Positions 26,025 through 34,376 of a stretch of DNA of 64,000 nt are shown here, in pieces. How positions within the stretch are numbered: position 1 is the stretch's first letter; each line of letters begins with the position of its first letter. The notes under the pieces are model-generated. The model saw nothing but the letters and a program-made list of their open reading frames with translations. It did not search any database and was not told where the DNA came from. The translations under genes and the position numbers were made by a program. This DNA is from a bacterium YEK0313. GTDB lineage: Bacteria > Pseudomonadota > Alphaproteobacteria > Rhizobiales > Phreatobacteraceae. The stretch is taken from the NCBI GenBank assembly GCA_000751295.2, contig CCMO02000001.1, positions 1,103,501 to 1,167,500 of the forward strand, given 5' to 3'.

Positions 26025-26810
26025 ATGGCCCTGAATGGAAAGACCGCGCTGGTCACCGGATCGACAAGCGGCATCGGCCTTGCGATCGCCAAGGCCCTGG
26101 CGCATCAAGGCGCCGACATCATGCTGAACGGCCTCGGCGATCCCGCTGACATCGAGGCGACGCGCGCGGCTCTCGCCGCCGAAAGCGGCCGCAAGGTGCT
26201 GTTCGCGCCGGCCGACATGACCCGGCCCGAGGAGATCGCGAGCCTCGTCAAGGCCGCCGAGACCGGCCTCGGCAAGATCGACATTCTCGTCAACAGCGCC
26301 GGCATCCAGCACGTCGCGCCGGTCGAAGAATTCCCGATCGAGAAATTCGACGCGATCATCGCGATCAACCTCGTCTCCGGCTTCCATCTGACGCGCGCCG
26401 CCGTGCCCGGCATGAAGAAGAACGGCTTCGGCCGGATCATCAACATCGCATCCGCGCATTCGGTGGTCGCCTCGCCGTTCAAGTCGGCCTATGTCGCGGC
26501 CAAGCATGGCCTGCTCGGCTTCACCAAGACCATCGCGCTGGAGCTTGCGACCTTTGGCATCACCGCCAATTGCATCTCGCCGGGTTATGTCTGGACGCCG
26601 CTCGTCGAAAAGCAGATCCCCGACACGATGAAGGCGCGCAACATGACCAAGGACCAGGTCATCAACGAGGTCCTGCTGAAGGCGCAGCCGACGAAAAAGT
26701 TCGTCACCACGGACGAGGTCGCGGCCCTCGCCCTCTATCTGGCCTCCGACGCCGCCGCCTCGGTGACCGGCGCCAATATGGTGATTGACGGAGGCTGGAC
26801 CGCCGAATGA
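26025..26810 (+). CDS. bdhA: 3-hydroxybutyrate dehydrogenase (SDR)
   Basis: This 261-residue SDR interconverts 3-hydroxybutyrate and acetoacetate with NAD, linking polyhydroxybutyrate breakdown to central metabolism. Family features are VTGSTSGIGLAIA, NSAGIQHVAPVEEFP (the IQHVxP segment is typical of bacterial BDH), the YVAAKHGLLGFTK active site and NCISPGYVWTPLVEKQIPD. The start ATG follows GGAGATGGATATC. It overlaps the patatin-like gene by 4 bp (ATGA), so the two are translationally coupled, a context that fits storage-polymer use. Confidence 0.95.
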   Translation: MALNGKTALVTGSTSGIGLAIAKALAHQGADIMLNGLGDPADIEATRAALAAESGRKVLFAPADMTRPEEIASLVKAAETGLGKIDILVNSAGIQHVAPVEEFPIEKFDAIIAINLVSGFHLTRAAVPGMKKNGFGRIINIASAHSVVASPFKSAYVAAKHGLLGFTKTIALELATFGITANCISPGYVWTPLVEKQIPDTMKARNMTKDQVINEVLLKAQPTKKFVTTDEVAALALYLASDAAASVTGANMVIDGGWTAE

Positions 26811-27856
26811 CCCGCAAGAACGGCGGCAAGCGCATCAATCTGGCCCTGCAGGGCGGCGGCGCCCACGGCGCCTTCACCTGGGGCGTGATCGACGCGCTGC
26901 TCGCCGACGGGCGCCTGGCGATCGATGGCGTGACCGGCGCCTCGGCCGGGGCGATGAACGCCGTCATGCTGGCCGACGGCCTCGCCGAGGGCGGGCCGGA
27001 GGCGGCGCGCAAGCGCCTCGCCGCCTTCTGGAAGGCGGTCTCGGTCGACGGCGGCCTTGGACCGGCGCAACGGCGGGTGGTCGATCGCCTGCTGGCGGCC
27101 GTGCCCTATGAGGGGTCGCCCGTGCAGGCCTGGTTCGAGACCATGCAGAACCTGTTCTCGCCCTACGATCTCAACCCGTTCGACCTCAATCCGCTCGAAG
27201 ACCTGATTCATCGTTTCGTCGATTTCGACCGCCTCACCGCCTACAAGGCGGTCCAGGTGTTCATCGCCGCGACCAATGTCACGACCGGCCGGCTCGCCCT
27301 GTTCAGCCGCGAGCGGCTGAGCTGCAAGGCGGTGATGGCCTCGGCCTGCCTGCCGACCATGTTCAAGGCCGTGGAGATCGATGGCGTGCCCTACTGGGAC
27401 GGCGGCTATATCGGCAATCCGCCGATCTTTCCCCTGTTCCGGGCGACCGAGGCCGAGGACGTGCTGCTGGTCCAGATCAACCCGGTGATCCGCATGGAGG
27501 TGCCGACCTCGGCGCGCGACATCGCCAACCGGATCAACGAGATTACCTTCAACTCCTCGCTCCAGGCCGAGATGCGCGCGATCGAATTCGTCTCGCGCCT
27601 GGTCGGCGAAGGCAAGCTGCCGCGCGGCCGCCGGCCCGGCCAGTACCGCGAGGTTAAGATGCACCGCATCGCGCTCAGCGATTCGGTGACGGGCCTGACC
27701 GCGAGCTCCAAGAGCCACAACGACTACGATTTCTTCCTTGCCCTGCGCGATGCCGGGCGGCAGGCGGCCGAGGCCTTCCTCAAGGTCCATTATGACGATA
27801 TCGGCGTGCGCGGCACGCTCGACCTGAAGGCCGAGATCACCGCCGAAGGCGGCTGA
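26807..27856 (+). CDS. Patatin-like phospholipase family protein
   Basis: This 349-residue patatin-fold lipid acyl hydrolase has the oxyanion motif GGGAHGAF near residue 18, the nucleophile elbow GASAG near 47 and the catalytic Asp in WDGGYIGN near 204, so the Ser-Asp dyad is complete. Patatins hydrolyse phospholipids or other acyl esters. Coupling to bdhA suggests a role in lipid or polyhydroxybutyrate turnover, which is inferred from context. No signal peptide is seen. Confidence 0.92.
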   Translation: MTRKNGGKRINLALQGGGAHGAFTWGVIDALLADGRLAIDGVTGASAGAMNAVMLADGLAEGGPEAARKRLAAFWKAVSVDGGLGPAQRRVVDRLLAAVPYEGSPVQAWFETMQNLFSPYDLNPFDLNPLEDLIHRFVDFDRLTAYKAVQVFIAATNVTTGRLALFSRERLSCKAVMASACLPTMFKAVEIDGVPYWDGGYIGNPPIFPLFRATEAEDVLLVQINPVIRMEVPTSARDIANRINEITFNSSLQAEMRAIEFVSRLVGEGKLPRGRRPGQYREVKMHRIALSDSVTGLTASSKSHNDYDFFLALRDAGRQAAEAFLKVHYDDIGVRGTLDLKAEITAEGG

Positions 27857-27875
27857 AGGACCCTGCCGGTCCCGG

Positions 27876-28304
27876 TCAGGAGGCTGGGCGCTGGCCGGCG
27901 TCGGCCACGCCCAGCAGGTCGGCGGCGCGCGCCACCACGGCTTCCTCGAACTCGTGCGCGGAACCGTCCGCCAGCACCAGACTCCACATCATCTCGACGA
28001 TGCGCCGCCGTTCGGCCTCGTCGAGCTTGCGCACCAGCACGCCGGTGAAGGTGGTCAGGTCGACCGCCTCGTTCTCGGCATCGGTTGCCGCCTCGATCAA
28101 CCGTTCCGTGTCATGGTCGCCGAGCGAGAAGCCACGTGACAGGATCGCCTTCAGCCGCGCCAGTTCCGCCGGCGCGACCTCGCCGTCGACGGTCATGACA
28201 TGCACCAGCAGCGCCGCCGCGGCGACGCGGTGGTCGCCGGCTCCGAAATTTTCATGCTTTTCGCCGGTCATGTCGGCAATGAAGCGGAAAAACGTATCGA
28301 GCAT
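27876..28304 (-). CDS. TerB-family (tellurite resistance/DjlA N-terminal-like) protein
   Basis: This 142-residue all-helical protein is of the TerB type, with VAAAALLVHVMTVDGEVAPAE and MMWSLVLADGSAHEFEEA. Both are the acidic DGE/DGS metal-binding-like turns that define the fold. TerB proteins bind divalent metals and occur in stress or membrane-surveillance roles. No other ter genes are present, so tellurite resistance should not be assumed. It is divergent from ridA and convergent with the patatin gene. Confidence 0.85.
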   Translation of the reverse strand: MLDTFFRFIADMTGEKHENFGAGDHRVAAAALLVHVMTVDGEVAPAELARLKAILSRGFSLGDHDTERLIEAATDAENEAVDLTTFTGVLVRKLDEAERRRIVEMMWSLVLADGSAHEFEEAVVARAADLLGVADAGQRPAS

Positions 28305-28542
28305 GATCCCATCCGGCTTGGCGGCGCCAATCCTGCCGGCCTCGGCATCGACTCGGCAAGTGCTAGAAGGTCACAGGCGCCGGCCGTCGCTTCCGCCGCC
28401 GCGGGCGAAGATGCCTCGCCAGCGCATGGCCTCGTCCCGAGGCATCGGTTCGATAAGGGTTGGCCCGGCCGGCGGGGCGCGCTACGACACGGGCGGCCGC
28501 ATTGCGGCGGCCCAGTCGAGGCTATCCTCCGGAGATCAATCC

Positions 28543-28896
28543 ATGTCCATCGAGCGCAAGCAGGTCGGCCCCCGCATGAGCGGCGCGGTCGTCCATGGCA
28601 ACACCATCTATCTCGCCGGCCAGGTGGCCAAGTCCGCGGCCGGCAAGTCGGTCAAGGAGCAGACCGCCGAAATCCTGTCGATCATCGACAGCCTGCTGGC
28701 CGAATGCGGCAGCTCCAAGCAGAACCTGCTTTCGGCCAATATCTGGCTGAGCGACATGTCGACCTTCAACGAGATGAATGCCGTCTGGGACGGCTGGGTC
28801 GTTCCCGGCCATACCCCGGCGCGCGCCACCGTCGAGGCGAAGCTCGCCGCTCCCCAGTACACGGTCGAGATCATGGTGGTTGCCGCCAAGGCCTGA
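28543..28896 (+). CDS. RidA family protein
   Basis: This 117-residue protein is of the RidA/YjgF family, which hydrolyses reactive enamine/imine intermediates to keto acids. Family features include YLAGQVAKSA, the Asn/Trp segment LLSANIWLSDMSTFNEMNAVW, GHTPARATVEAKLAAP and the C-terminal VEIMVVAAKA. The Arg in PARATVE is the conserved substrate-binding residue. The ATG follows CCGGAGATCAATCC. A strong intrinsic terminator ends the transcript. Confidence 0.93.
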   Translation: MSIERKQVGPRMSGAVVHGNTIYLAGQVAKSAAGKSVKEQTAEILSIIDSLLAECGSSKQNLLSANIWLSDMSTFNEMNAVWDGWVVPGHTPARATVEAKLAAPQYTVEIMVVAAKA

Positions 28897-28959
28897 CGGG
28901 TCAGAGCAGCGACGGCCTGACGGCCTGATGCCATTCCGCCCGCCTGGGGGCCGACAAAC

Positions 28960-28997
28960 GAAAGCGCGGCGAGATGATCTCGCCGCGCTTTCTTTTT
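28960..28997 (+). terminator. Rho-independent terminator of ridA
   Basis: A perfect 15-bp stem (GAAAGCGCGGCGAGA / TCTCGCCGCGCTTTC) with a 3-nt loop is followed by TTTTT. It lies between the convergent ridA and chemoreceptor genes. The opposite strand has only a broken T-run, so it is strongest for ridA. Confidence 0.9.
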
Positions 28998-29017
28998 GGT
29001 GCGGATCCCAGGCGGCG

Positions 29018-30997
29018 TCAGGCCGCGCGCACGCCCTCGAGGAAGGCCTGGATCTCGTGATTGAGCGCCTGCGCTTCCTCGCTGAGCCGACCGGACAGCG
29101 ACCGGACGTCCTCGGCGGTGGCGCGCGCCGACTGGGCGGTGCCGCCGACACGCACCATGGCCTCGGTGCTGCCGCGCGCCTCGTCGGAGGCCCGGTTGAC
29201 GGCGCTGGCGATCGTCGACACGGCAGCGTTCTGTTCCTCGACCGCAGCGGCGACGGAAGCGGCGATCGCCCGCATCTCGCCGATGACGGTGCTGACCTTG
29301 TCGATGGCAGTCACCGCATCGCCCGAAGCGTTCTGGATCGCGCCGATCTGGGCCGCGATCTCCTCGGTCGCCTTGGCGGTCTGGGCCGCGAGGTTCTTCA
29401 CCTCGGACGCGACCACGGCGAAGCCGCGACCGGCCTCGCCCGCGCGCGCCGCTTCGATCGTCGCATTGAGCGCCAGGAGATTGGTCTGGCCGGCGATCGC
29501 CTGGATCAGGTTCACCACCTCGCCGATGCGGGTCGCCGCCTGGGCGAGCTGCTCCATGGTGAGCGCGGTGCGCTCGGCCTCGGTCACGGCGACGCCGGCC
29601 ACTTCGTTGGATTTCGCCGCCTGCGTGGCGATTTCCGCGATGGAGGCGGACAGCTCCTCCGCCGCGGCTGCGGCGGATGCGACCGAGCCGGAAGCCTGTT
29701 CCATGGCGCCGGTCGCCGCCTGGGTTTCGCTGGTCACCGCGCCGGAGGCGGTTTCCAGATTGTCGGAAGCGCCGTCGAGTTCGCCGGACGCGCCGCGCAG
29801 CGCGCCGAGGGAGCGCTCGGCAGCATCTTCGAAGCCACGGATGAGCTGGTCGACCGCGGTCGAACGGCGGTTGCGGGCTTCGACCTCGGCGATCTGCTCG
29901 GCAGCCAGCCGCTCGCGCTCGATGGCATTGTCGCGGAACACGAGGACGGCGCGGGCCATTTCGCCGAGCTCGTCCTTGGCTTCCGTCGCCGGCACGTCGA
30001 TTGCCGTGTCGCCGCCGGCGAGCTTGCGCATGGCCGCGGTAATACCGCCGATCTGGCGGGTGATCGACCGGCCGAGCGCCAGGCCGACGACGCAGCAGAG
30101 CAGGATCACCACGCCGATAATGCCGAACACCATCACGCTGGTCGCGTTCTGCGCCTCGAGCCGGGCGTCGCTCGCCTGCGTCTTGCCGGCATCGGCGGCG
30201 GCGACCAGCTTGTCGGTGGTCTGGTCGAGGCTGGTCAGCAGCTGCTCCAGCTCCCAGACGGTGGTCTCGACCGTGCGCGTGCCGTTGACGAAGGCGTCGA
30301 AGGCCGGCCAGTAGGTCTCGCCCGCCTTCATGAGATCGGCCTTCATCGCCGGGGCGATGACCGAGCGGCTGACCTCGTTGACGAACTTGGCGCGCGCCTG
30401 GCGGAAGCTCTCCAGATCCTCCTGGGCGCCGCGCAGCATGAAGTCCTTCTCGTGCCGGCGCATCTGCAGCACCTGCTCGAGAATGCCGGCGCCATCGTCG
30501 AAATTCTGCGCGACGCGGCGCGCCAGCACTTCCAGCTGCTGCACCGATTCCGTCATCCGGCCATTGAGGCCGGACCGCTCGTCGAGGCCGAGGGTCTCGA
30601 TCGTCGCCTTCATCAGTTCGAAGGCCTGAGCCGCGCTGGCGAGCTGGGCCAGCGACTGGTCGATCTCGGCCGCGAGCGCCGCCGCCTCGGGTTTTCCGCG
30701 GGCCGCCCTCAGCGCCATGATCGCGTCGGCACGGGCCGTGTTGAACTGCATCGGCGCTTCGAGCTGGTAGCGCTCGGAATAGTCGATCGCATGGAAGCGC
30801 AGGTCGCGCACGCTGGCGCGCACCTTGTGGGCATCCTGTGCGAGGCTTGCGAAACCGTCATAGGATTCGAAGGCACGCGCGGCCGACCGCTGGCCGTACC
30901 ATGAGGCGACACCGGCCGCGATCACACCCGCGATCGGGACAAGCGCCAGCAGCGCGATACGCAAGCGTATCGAGAGAGCGGGCAGACGAATCGACAT
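29018..30997 (-). CDS. Methyl-accepting chemotaxis protein
   Basis: This 659-residue chemoreceptor has TM1 near residues 12-35 (IALLALVPIAGVIAAGVASW), a periplasmic region of about 245 residues rich in helices, TM2 near 285-308 (VFGIIGVVILLCCVVGLAL), HAMP, and a signalling domain with the tip around LIQAIAGQTNLLALNATIEA. The helical periplasmic part with repeated Q/E-rich heptads resembles helical bimodular (HBM) sensors, some of which bind organic acids. This is tentative. The start follows a GGGGGATTC site. It is the second receptor in 6 kb but on the opposite strand from the first and without che genes. Confidence 0.93.
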   Translation of the reverse strand: MSIRLPALSIRLRIALLALVPIAGVIAAGVASWYGQRSAARAFESYDGFASLAQDAHKVRASVRDLRFHAIDYSERYQLEAPMQFNTARADAIMALRAARGKPEAAALAAEIDQSLAQLASAAQAFELMKATIETLGLDERSGLNGRMTESVQQLEVLARRVAQNFDDGAGILEQVLQMRRHEKDFMLRGAQEDLESFRQARAKFVNEVSRSVIAPAMKADLMKAGETYWPAFDAFVNGTRTVETTVWELEQLLTSLDQTTDKLVAAADAGKTQASDARLEAQNATSVMVFGIIGVVILLCCVVGLALGRSITRQIGGITAAMRKLAGGDTAIDVPATEAKDELGEMARAVLVFRDNAIERERLAAEQIAEVEARNRRSTAVDQLIRGFEDAAERSLGALRGASGELDGASDNLETASGAVTSETQAATGAMEQASGSVASAAAAAEELSASIAEIATQAAKSNEVAGVAVTEAERTALTMEQLAQAATRIGEVVNLIQAIAGQTNLLALNATIEAARAGEAGRGFAVVASEVKNLAAQTAKATEEIAAQIGAIQNASGDAVTAIDKVSTVIGEMRAIAASVAAAVEEQNAAVSTIASAVNRASDEARGSTEAMVRVGGTAQSARATAEDVRSLSGRLSEEAQALNHEIQAFLEGVRAA

Positions 30998-31203
30998 TGA
31001 CGAGAATCCCCCAAAACCTTCAGCGGCGGCACCATGACGATGAATCGTTAAGGAACCGCCCTACTGGTGCCTTGCCGGATTTGAATTCCCAGCGATTTCA
31101 TGTAGTTCGTCGGCATATTACGCTGCGCGAGGCTCCCCTGCGCCGGTGCGGTTGAATGTCGCTGTGCGCGTCTCTAGGTTCGCGCTCCCCGCCGGAAGCC
31201 GCG

Positions 31204-32082
31204 ATGCCCTCCTTCGTTCAGGCCGTTCCCGTCATCTTCGTGCTGATCTGGTCGACCGGATGGGTCGTGGCCGGTTTTGCCGCGCGTTACGCCGATCCGC
31301 TCTGGTTCCTGTTCCTGCGCTTCCTCCTGGCGGCAGCGGTCATCGCGGCGATCGCCGTGGTGACGCGCGCAGCCTGGCCGAGGAACCCTCGCGCCCTCGG
31401 CCATGCCCTGGCCTCCGGCATCTTCCTGCACACATTCTATCTCTGCGGCGTCTGGTGGGCCGTACGCAACGGTGTGCCGACGGGCGTTTCCGGCATCATG
31501 GCGGGCCTGCAGCCCGTTTTCACGGCCCTGCTCGCGCCGCTTTTCCTCGGCGAGCGCATCGCGCCGCGCCAGGGCCTCGGCATCGCGCTCGGCTTTGCCG
31601 GCATCGTCCTGGTGCTGGCGCCGAAGCTGCTCGGCATCGACCCGGCGCATCTCGCGACCGTGCTGGTGCCGCTCGGCGTCAACGTCCTCGCCATGCTGGC
31701 CGTGACGCTCGGCTCGTTCTATCAGAAGCGCTTCATCGCCGGCGGCGACCTGCGGACCACCACGGCCCTGCAATATGTCGGCGCGGCCGTGAGCACGCTG
31801 CCGCTGGTCTTCCTGTTCGGCGCGCCGGACGCGCAGTGGAACCAGACGCTGGTCCTGACCATGGCCTGGTCGGTGCTGGCCCTCTCGGTCGGCGGGGTCG
31901 GCCTCTTCCTCTATCTGATCGGCCGCGGTGAGGTCTCGCGCGCGGCTGCCTATATCTATCTCGTGCCGCCGGTCTCGGCGCTGATGTCCTATGTCGTTTT
32001 TGGCGAGTGGCTGGCCCCCGTGCAACTCGTCGGCATGGCGGTGACGGCGCTCGGCGTCTGGCTCGCGGTCCGCCGCGCCTGA
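31204..32082 (+). CDS. EamA/DMT family transporter
   Basis: This 292-residue inner-membrane protein has about ten hydrophobic segments arranged as two EamA repeats, the first ending around GIALGFAGIVLVLAPKLLG and the second around VQLVGMAVTALGVWLAVRR. Members export amino acids, purines or other metabolites. LGERIAP and GEWLAP are the conserved helix-4/helix-9 motifs. The upstream in-frame ATG at 31156 would add a non-hydrophobic leader and is not preferred. The substrate is unknown. Confidence 0.92.
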   Translation: MPSFVQAVPVIFVLIWSTGWVVAGFAARYADPLWFLFLRFLLAAAVIAAIAVVTRAAWPRNPRALGHALASGIFLHTFYLCGVWWAVRNGVPTGVSGIMAGLQPVFTALLAPLFLGERIAPRQGLGIALGFAGIVLVLAPKLLGIDPAHLATVLVPLGVNVLAMLAVTLGSFYQKRFIAGGDLRTTTALQYVGAAVSTLPLVFLFGAPDAQWNQTLVLTMAWSVLALSVGGVGLFLYLIGRGEVSRAAAYIYLVPPVSALMSYVVFGEWLAPVQLVGMAVTALGVWLAVRRA

Positions 32083-32171
32083 TCGCGCGCGGCCAGGCGG
32101 CCAGAACACGCGTCTTTTGGCGGATTGCTTCGTCGGCTCGCTGCGTTATTTTGCGTCGCAGCATAGCCAGG

Positions 32172-32192
32172 AAGCGCTCAGGCAAGCGCTCA
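32172..32192 (+). repeat. Two direct repeats of AAGCGCTCA upstream of mcd
   Basis: AAGCGCTCA occurs twice with a 12-bp start-to-start spacing, ending 18 bp before the mcd start. Spacing near one helical turn and the palindromic AGCGCT core suggest a regulator site, or chance in GC-rich leader DNA. Confidence 0.35.
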
Positions 32193-32210
32193 CGCTCGAA
32201 GGGAAACGCC

Positions 32211-33890
32211 ATGAGCACCGCTCCCGCCGCCCAGGCCCGAACGGCCAACCTCATCGATCTCGCGCAGAGTGCCGTCGCGGCCGCGGAAGCGATCCTCGCC
32301 GAGGCGACGGCGAAGGTCCGCGCGCTGGTCACGGAGGACGGGCGGATCTCCAATGCCGCGCTGGAGCGCGAGCAGCGCGCGACCCATGGTCTCGCCTGGC
32401 TTGCGACCTATGTCGAAAGCGTGCGCCAGCTCGGCTCCTATGCCGAGCGCCTGTCGGCGGACGGCAAGTTCGGCGAGATCGAGGATCTGATCGTCCGCAT
32501 CGGCCTCGGCGAATATCTCGTCCAGATCGCCGGCGGCATCGCCATGAGCCAGGGCGAGACCGTGCGCCCGACCGACCTCGGCCTGAGCCCGGCCGATATC
32601 GCCCGGCGCTTTGCCGGTGCCGTCGACACGCTGATCGCCGAGGGCAATACCAGCGCCAACCGGGCGCGGCTCGCCGCCCTGGTCGAGGCGCGCGAGACGT
32701 CGGGCCATTTCGGCGAACCGGCGCTCGATCCGACGCTGGAGGCGATCCGCGACGAGATGCGCAAATTCGCGCTCGCCGAGGTGATCCCGCATGCCCATGA
32801 ATGGCACCTGCAGAACGCCTATATCCCGCTCGACGTCATCGCCAAGCTGTCCGAGCTCGGCGTGTTCGGCCTGACCCTGCCGGAAAGCTACGGCGGCATG
32901 GGCCTCGGCAAGGAATCCATGTGCGTCGTCTCCGAGGAACTGTCGCGCGGCTATATCGGCGTCGGTTCGCTCGGCACCCGTTCGGAGATCGCCTGCGAGC
33001 TGATCCTGGCCGGCGGCACCGAGGCGCAGAAGGACAAGTGGCTGCCGAAGATCGCCTCCGGCGAGGTGCTGCCGACCGCCGTCTTCACCGAGCCCAATAC
33101 CGGTTCGGACCTCGCCTCCCTCAAGACCCGCGCCCAGCGCGACGGCGACGTCTACAGGATCTTCGGCAACAAGACCTGGATCACTCATCCGGTGCGCGCC
33201 GACGTGATGACCCTGCTGGCGCGCACCAATCCGGACGAGCCCGGCTACAAGGGCCTGTCCATGTTCATTGCCGAAAAGCCGCGCGGCACCGACGAGGATC
33301 CATTCCCGGCGCCCGGCATGAGCGGCGGCGAGATCGAGGTGCTCGGCTATCGCGGCATGAAGGAATACGAGATCGGCTTCGACGGCTTCGAGGTGAAGGC
33401 CGAGAACCTGCTCGGCGGCGTCGAGGGCCAGGGCTTCAAGCAGCTGATGCAGACCTTCGAGGCGGCCCGCATCCAGACCGCGGCGCGCGCGGTCGGCGTT
33501 GCGCAGGCCGCCATGGATCTCGGCCTGCGCTATGCCCAGGAGCGGATCCAGTTCGGCAAGCCCCTGATCTCCTTCCCGCGGGTCTCCGACAAGATCGCGA
33601 TGATGGCGGTGGAGATCATGATCGCGCGCCAGCTGACCTACTTCGCCGCGCGCCAGAAGGATCACGACCGGCGCTGCGACCTGGAGGCCGGCATGGCCAA
33701 GCTGCTCGGCGCCCGTGTCGCCTGGGCCGCGGCCGACAATGCCCTGCAGATCCATGGCGGCAACGGTTTCGCGCTGGAATATCCGGTGAGCCGCGTGCTG
33801 TGCGACGCGCGCATCCTCAACATTTTCGAGGGCGCGGCGGAGATCCAGGCCCAGGTCATCGCCCGGCGCCTGCTCGACGGCGGAAACTGA
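32211..33890 (+). CDS. mcd: (2S)-methylsuccinyl-CoA dehydrogenase
   Basis: This 559-residue acyl-CoA dehydrogenase family flavoprotein carries an N-terminal helical extension of about 150 residues absent from ordinary acyl-CoA dehydrogenases. This size and layout are those of Mcd, which oxidises (2S)-methylsuccinyl-CoA to mesaconyl-CoA in the ethylmalonyl-CoA pathway of acetate assimilation. Visible motifs are TAVFTEPNTGSDLASLKTRA for FAD/substrate binding, GKPLISFPRVSDKIA, and ILNIFEGAAEIQ with the catalytic Glu. The usual EGT reads EGA here. The ATG follows GAAGGGAAACGCC. No ccr, ecm or mch genes are in the window, but these genes are often scattered. Confidence 0.9.
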   Translation: MSTAPAAQARTANLIDLAQSAVAAAEAILAEATAKVRALVTEDGRISNAALEREQRATHGLAWLATYVESVRQLGSYAERLSADGKFGEIEDLIVRIGLGEYLVQIAGGIAMSQGETVRPTDLGLSPADIARRFAGAVDTLIAEGNTSANRARLAALVEARETSGHFGEPALDPTLEAIRDEMRKFALAEVIPHAHEWHLQNAYIPLDVIAKLSELGVFGLTLPESYGGMGLGKESMCVVSEELSRGYIGVGSLGTRSEIACELILAGGTEAQKDKWLPKIASGEVLPTAVFTEPNTGSDLASLKTRAQRDGDVYRIFGNKTWITHPVRADVMTLLARTNPDEPGYKGLSMFIAEKPRGTDEDPFPAPGMSGGEIEVLGYRGMKEYEIGFDGFEVKAENLLGGVEGQGFKQLMQTFEAARIQTAARAVGVAQAAMDLGLRYAQERIQFGKPLISFPRVSDKIAMMAVEIMIARQLTYFAARQKDHDRRCDLEAGMAKLLGARVAWAAADNALQIHGGNGFALEYPVSRVLCDARILNIFEGAAEIQAQVIARRLLDGGN

Positions 33891-33962
33891 GGCCCCGCCG
33901 CGCGCAACGGATCAGCAATCGAAATCCCCGATGATCGAAACGGGTTATCGGGGGCTCCATCC

Positions 33963-34361
33963 ATGGTGCGTTACGCCGCAGCCGGCTCGATCCACGTCTA
34001 TCAGCGCTGGATTTCGCCGCATAAGGGCTTCTGCTGCGCCTATCGCAGGCTGACCGGCGGCCGGTCCTGCTCGGAATATGCGCGCCAGACCGTTCTCGGT
34101 CATGGCGTGCTGACGCTTGCCAGAGCCCTGCCGCGCCAGTTCGCGCGCTGCCGTCGCGCGCATGCGACGCTCGTGGCCATGGCAAGCACACAGGCGGACG
34201 GCGAGACCGGCTCGGAGCAGCAGGGCAAACGCCGGGGCAACGCCAAGCGTTCGACTGCCAGCGACTGGTGCAACGGCGCCAATTTCGACTGCGCGAGCTT
34301 TGATGTCGGCTGCGGCACGCTCGACATCGGTTGCGACCTTGCGAGCGGCTGCAGCTGGTAG
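33963..34361 (+). CDS. YidD-like protein with Cys-rich C-terminal tail
   Basis: The first 65 residues match YidD, the membrane-associated factor that aids YidC-dependent insertion: YQRWISPHKGFCCAYRRL, then GRSCSEYARQTVLGHGVL and RQFARC. Instead of ending there, the protein continues through a charged linker into a tail of about 32 residues with five Cys and several Asp (DWCNGANFDCASFDVGCG and onward). In YidD the motif is usually CRFxPTCSxYA. Here the first Cys region is CCAYRRLTGGRSCSEYA, a variant. The gene is apart from rnpA/yidC, so it is a paralogue of uncertain role. The tail could bind metal or form disulfides, which is inference. Confidence 0.8.
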   Translation: MVRYAAAGSIHVYQRWISPHKGFCCAYRRLTGGRSCSEYARQTVLGHGVLTLARALPRQFARCRRAHATLVAMASTQADGETGSEQQGKRRGNAKRSTASDWCNGANFDCASFDVGCGTLDIGCDLASGCSW

Positions 34362-34376
34362 CCACGGCGAGGCCGG

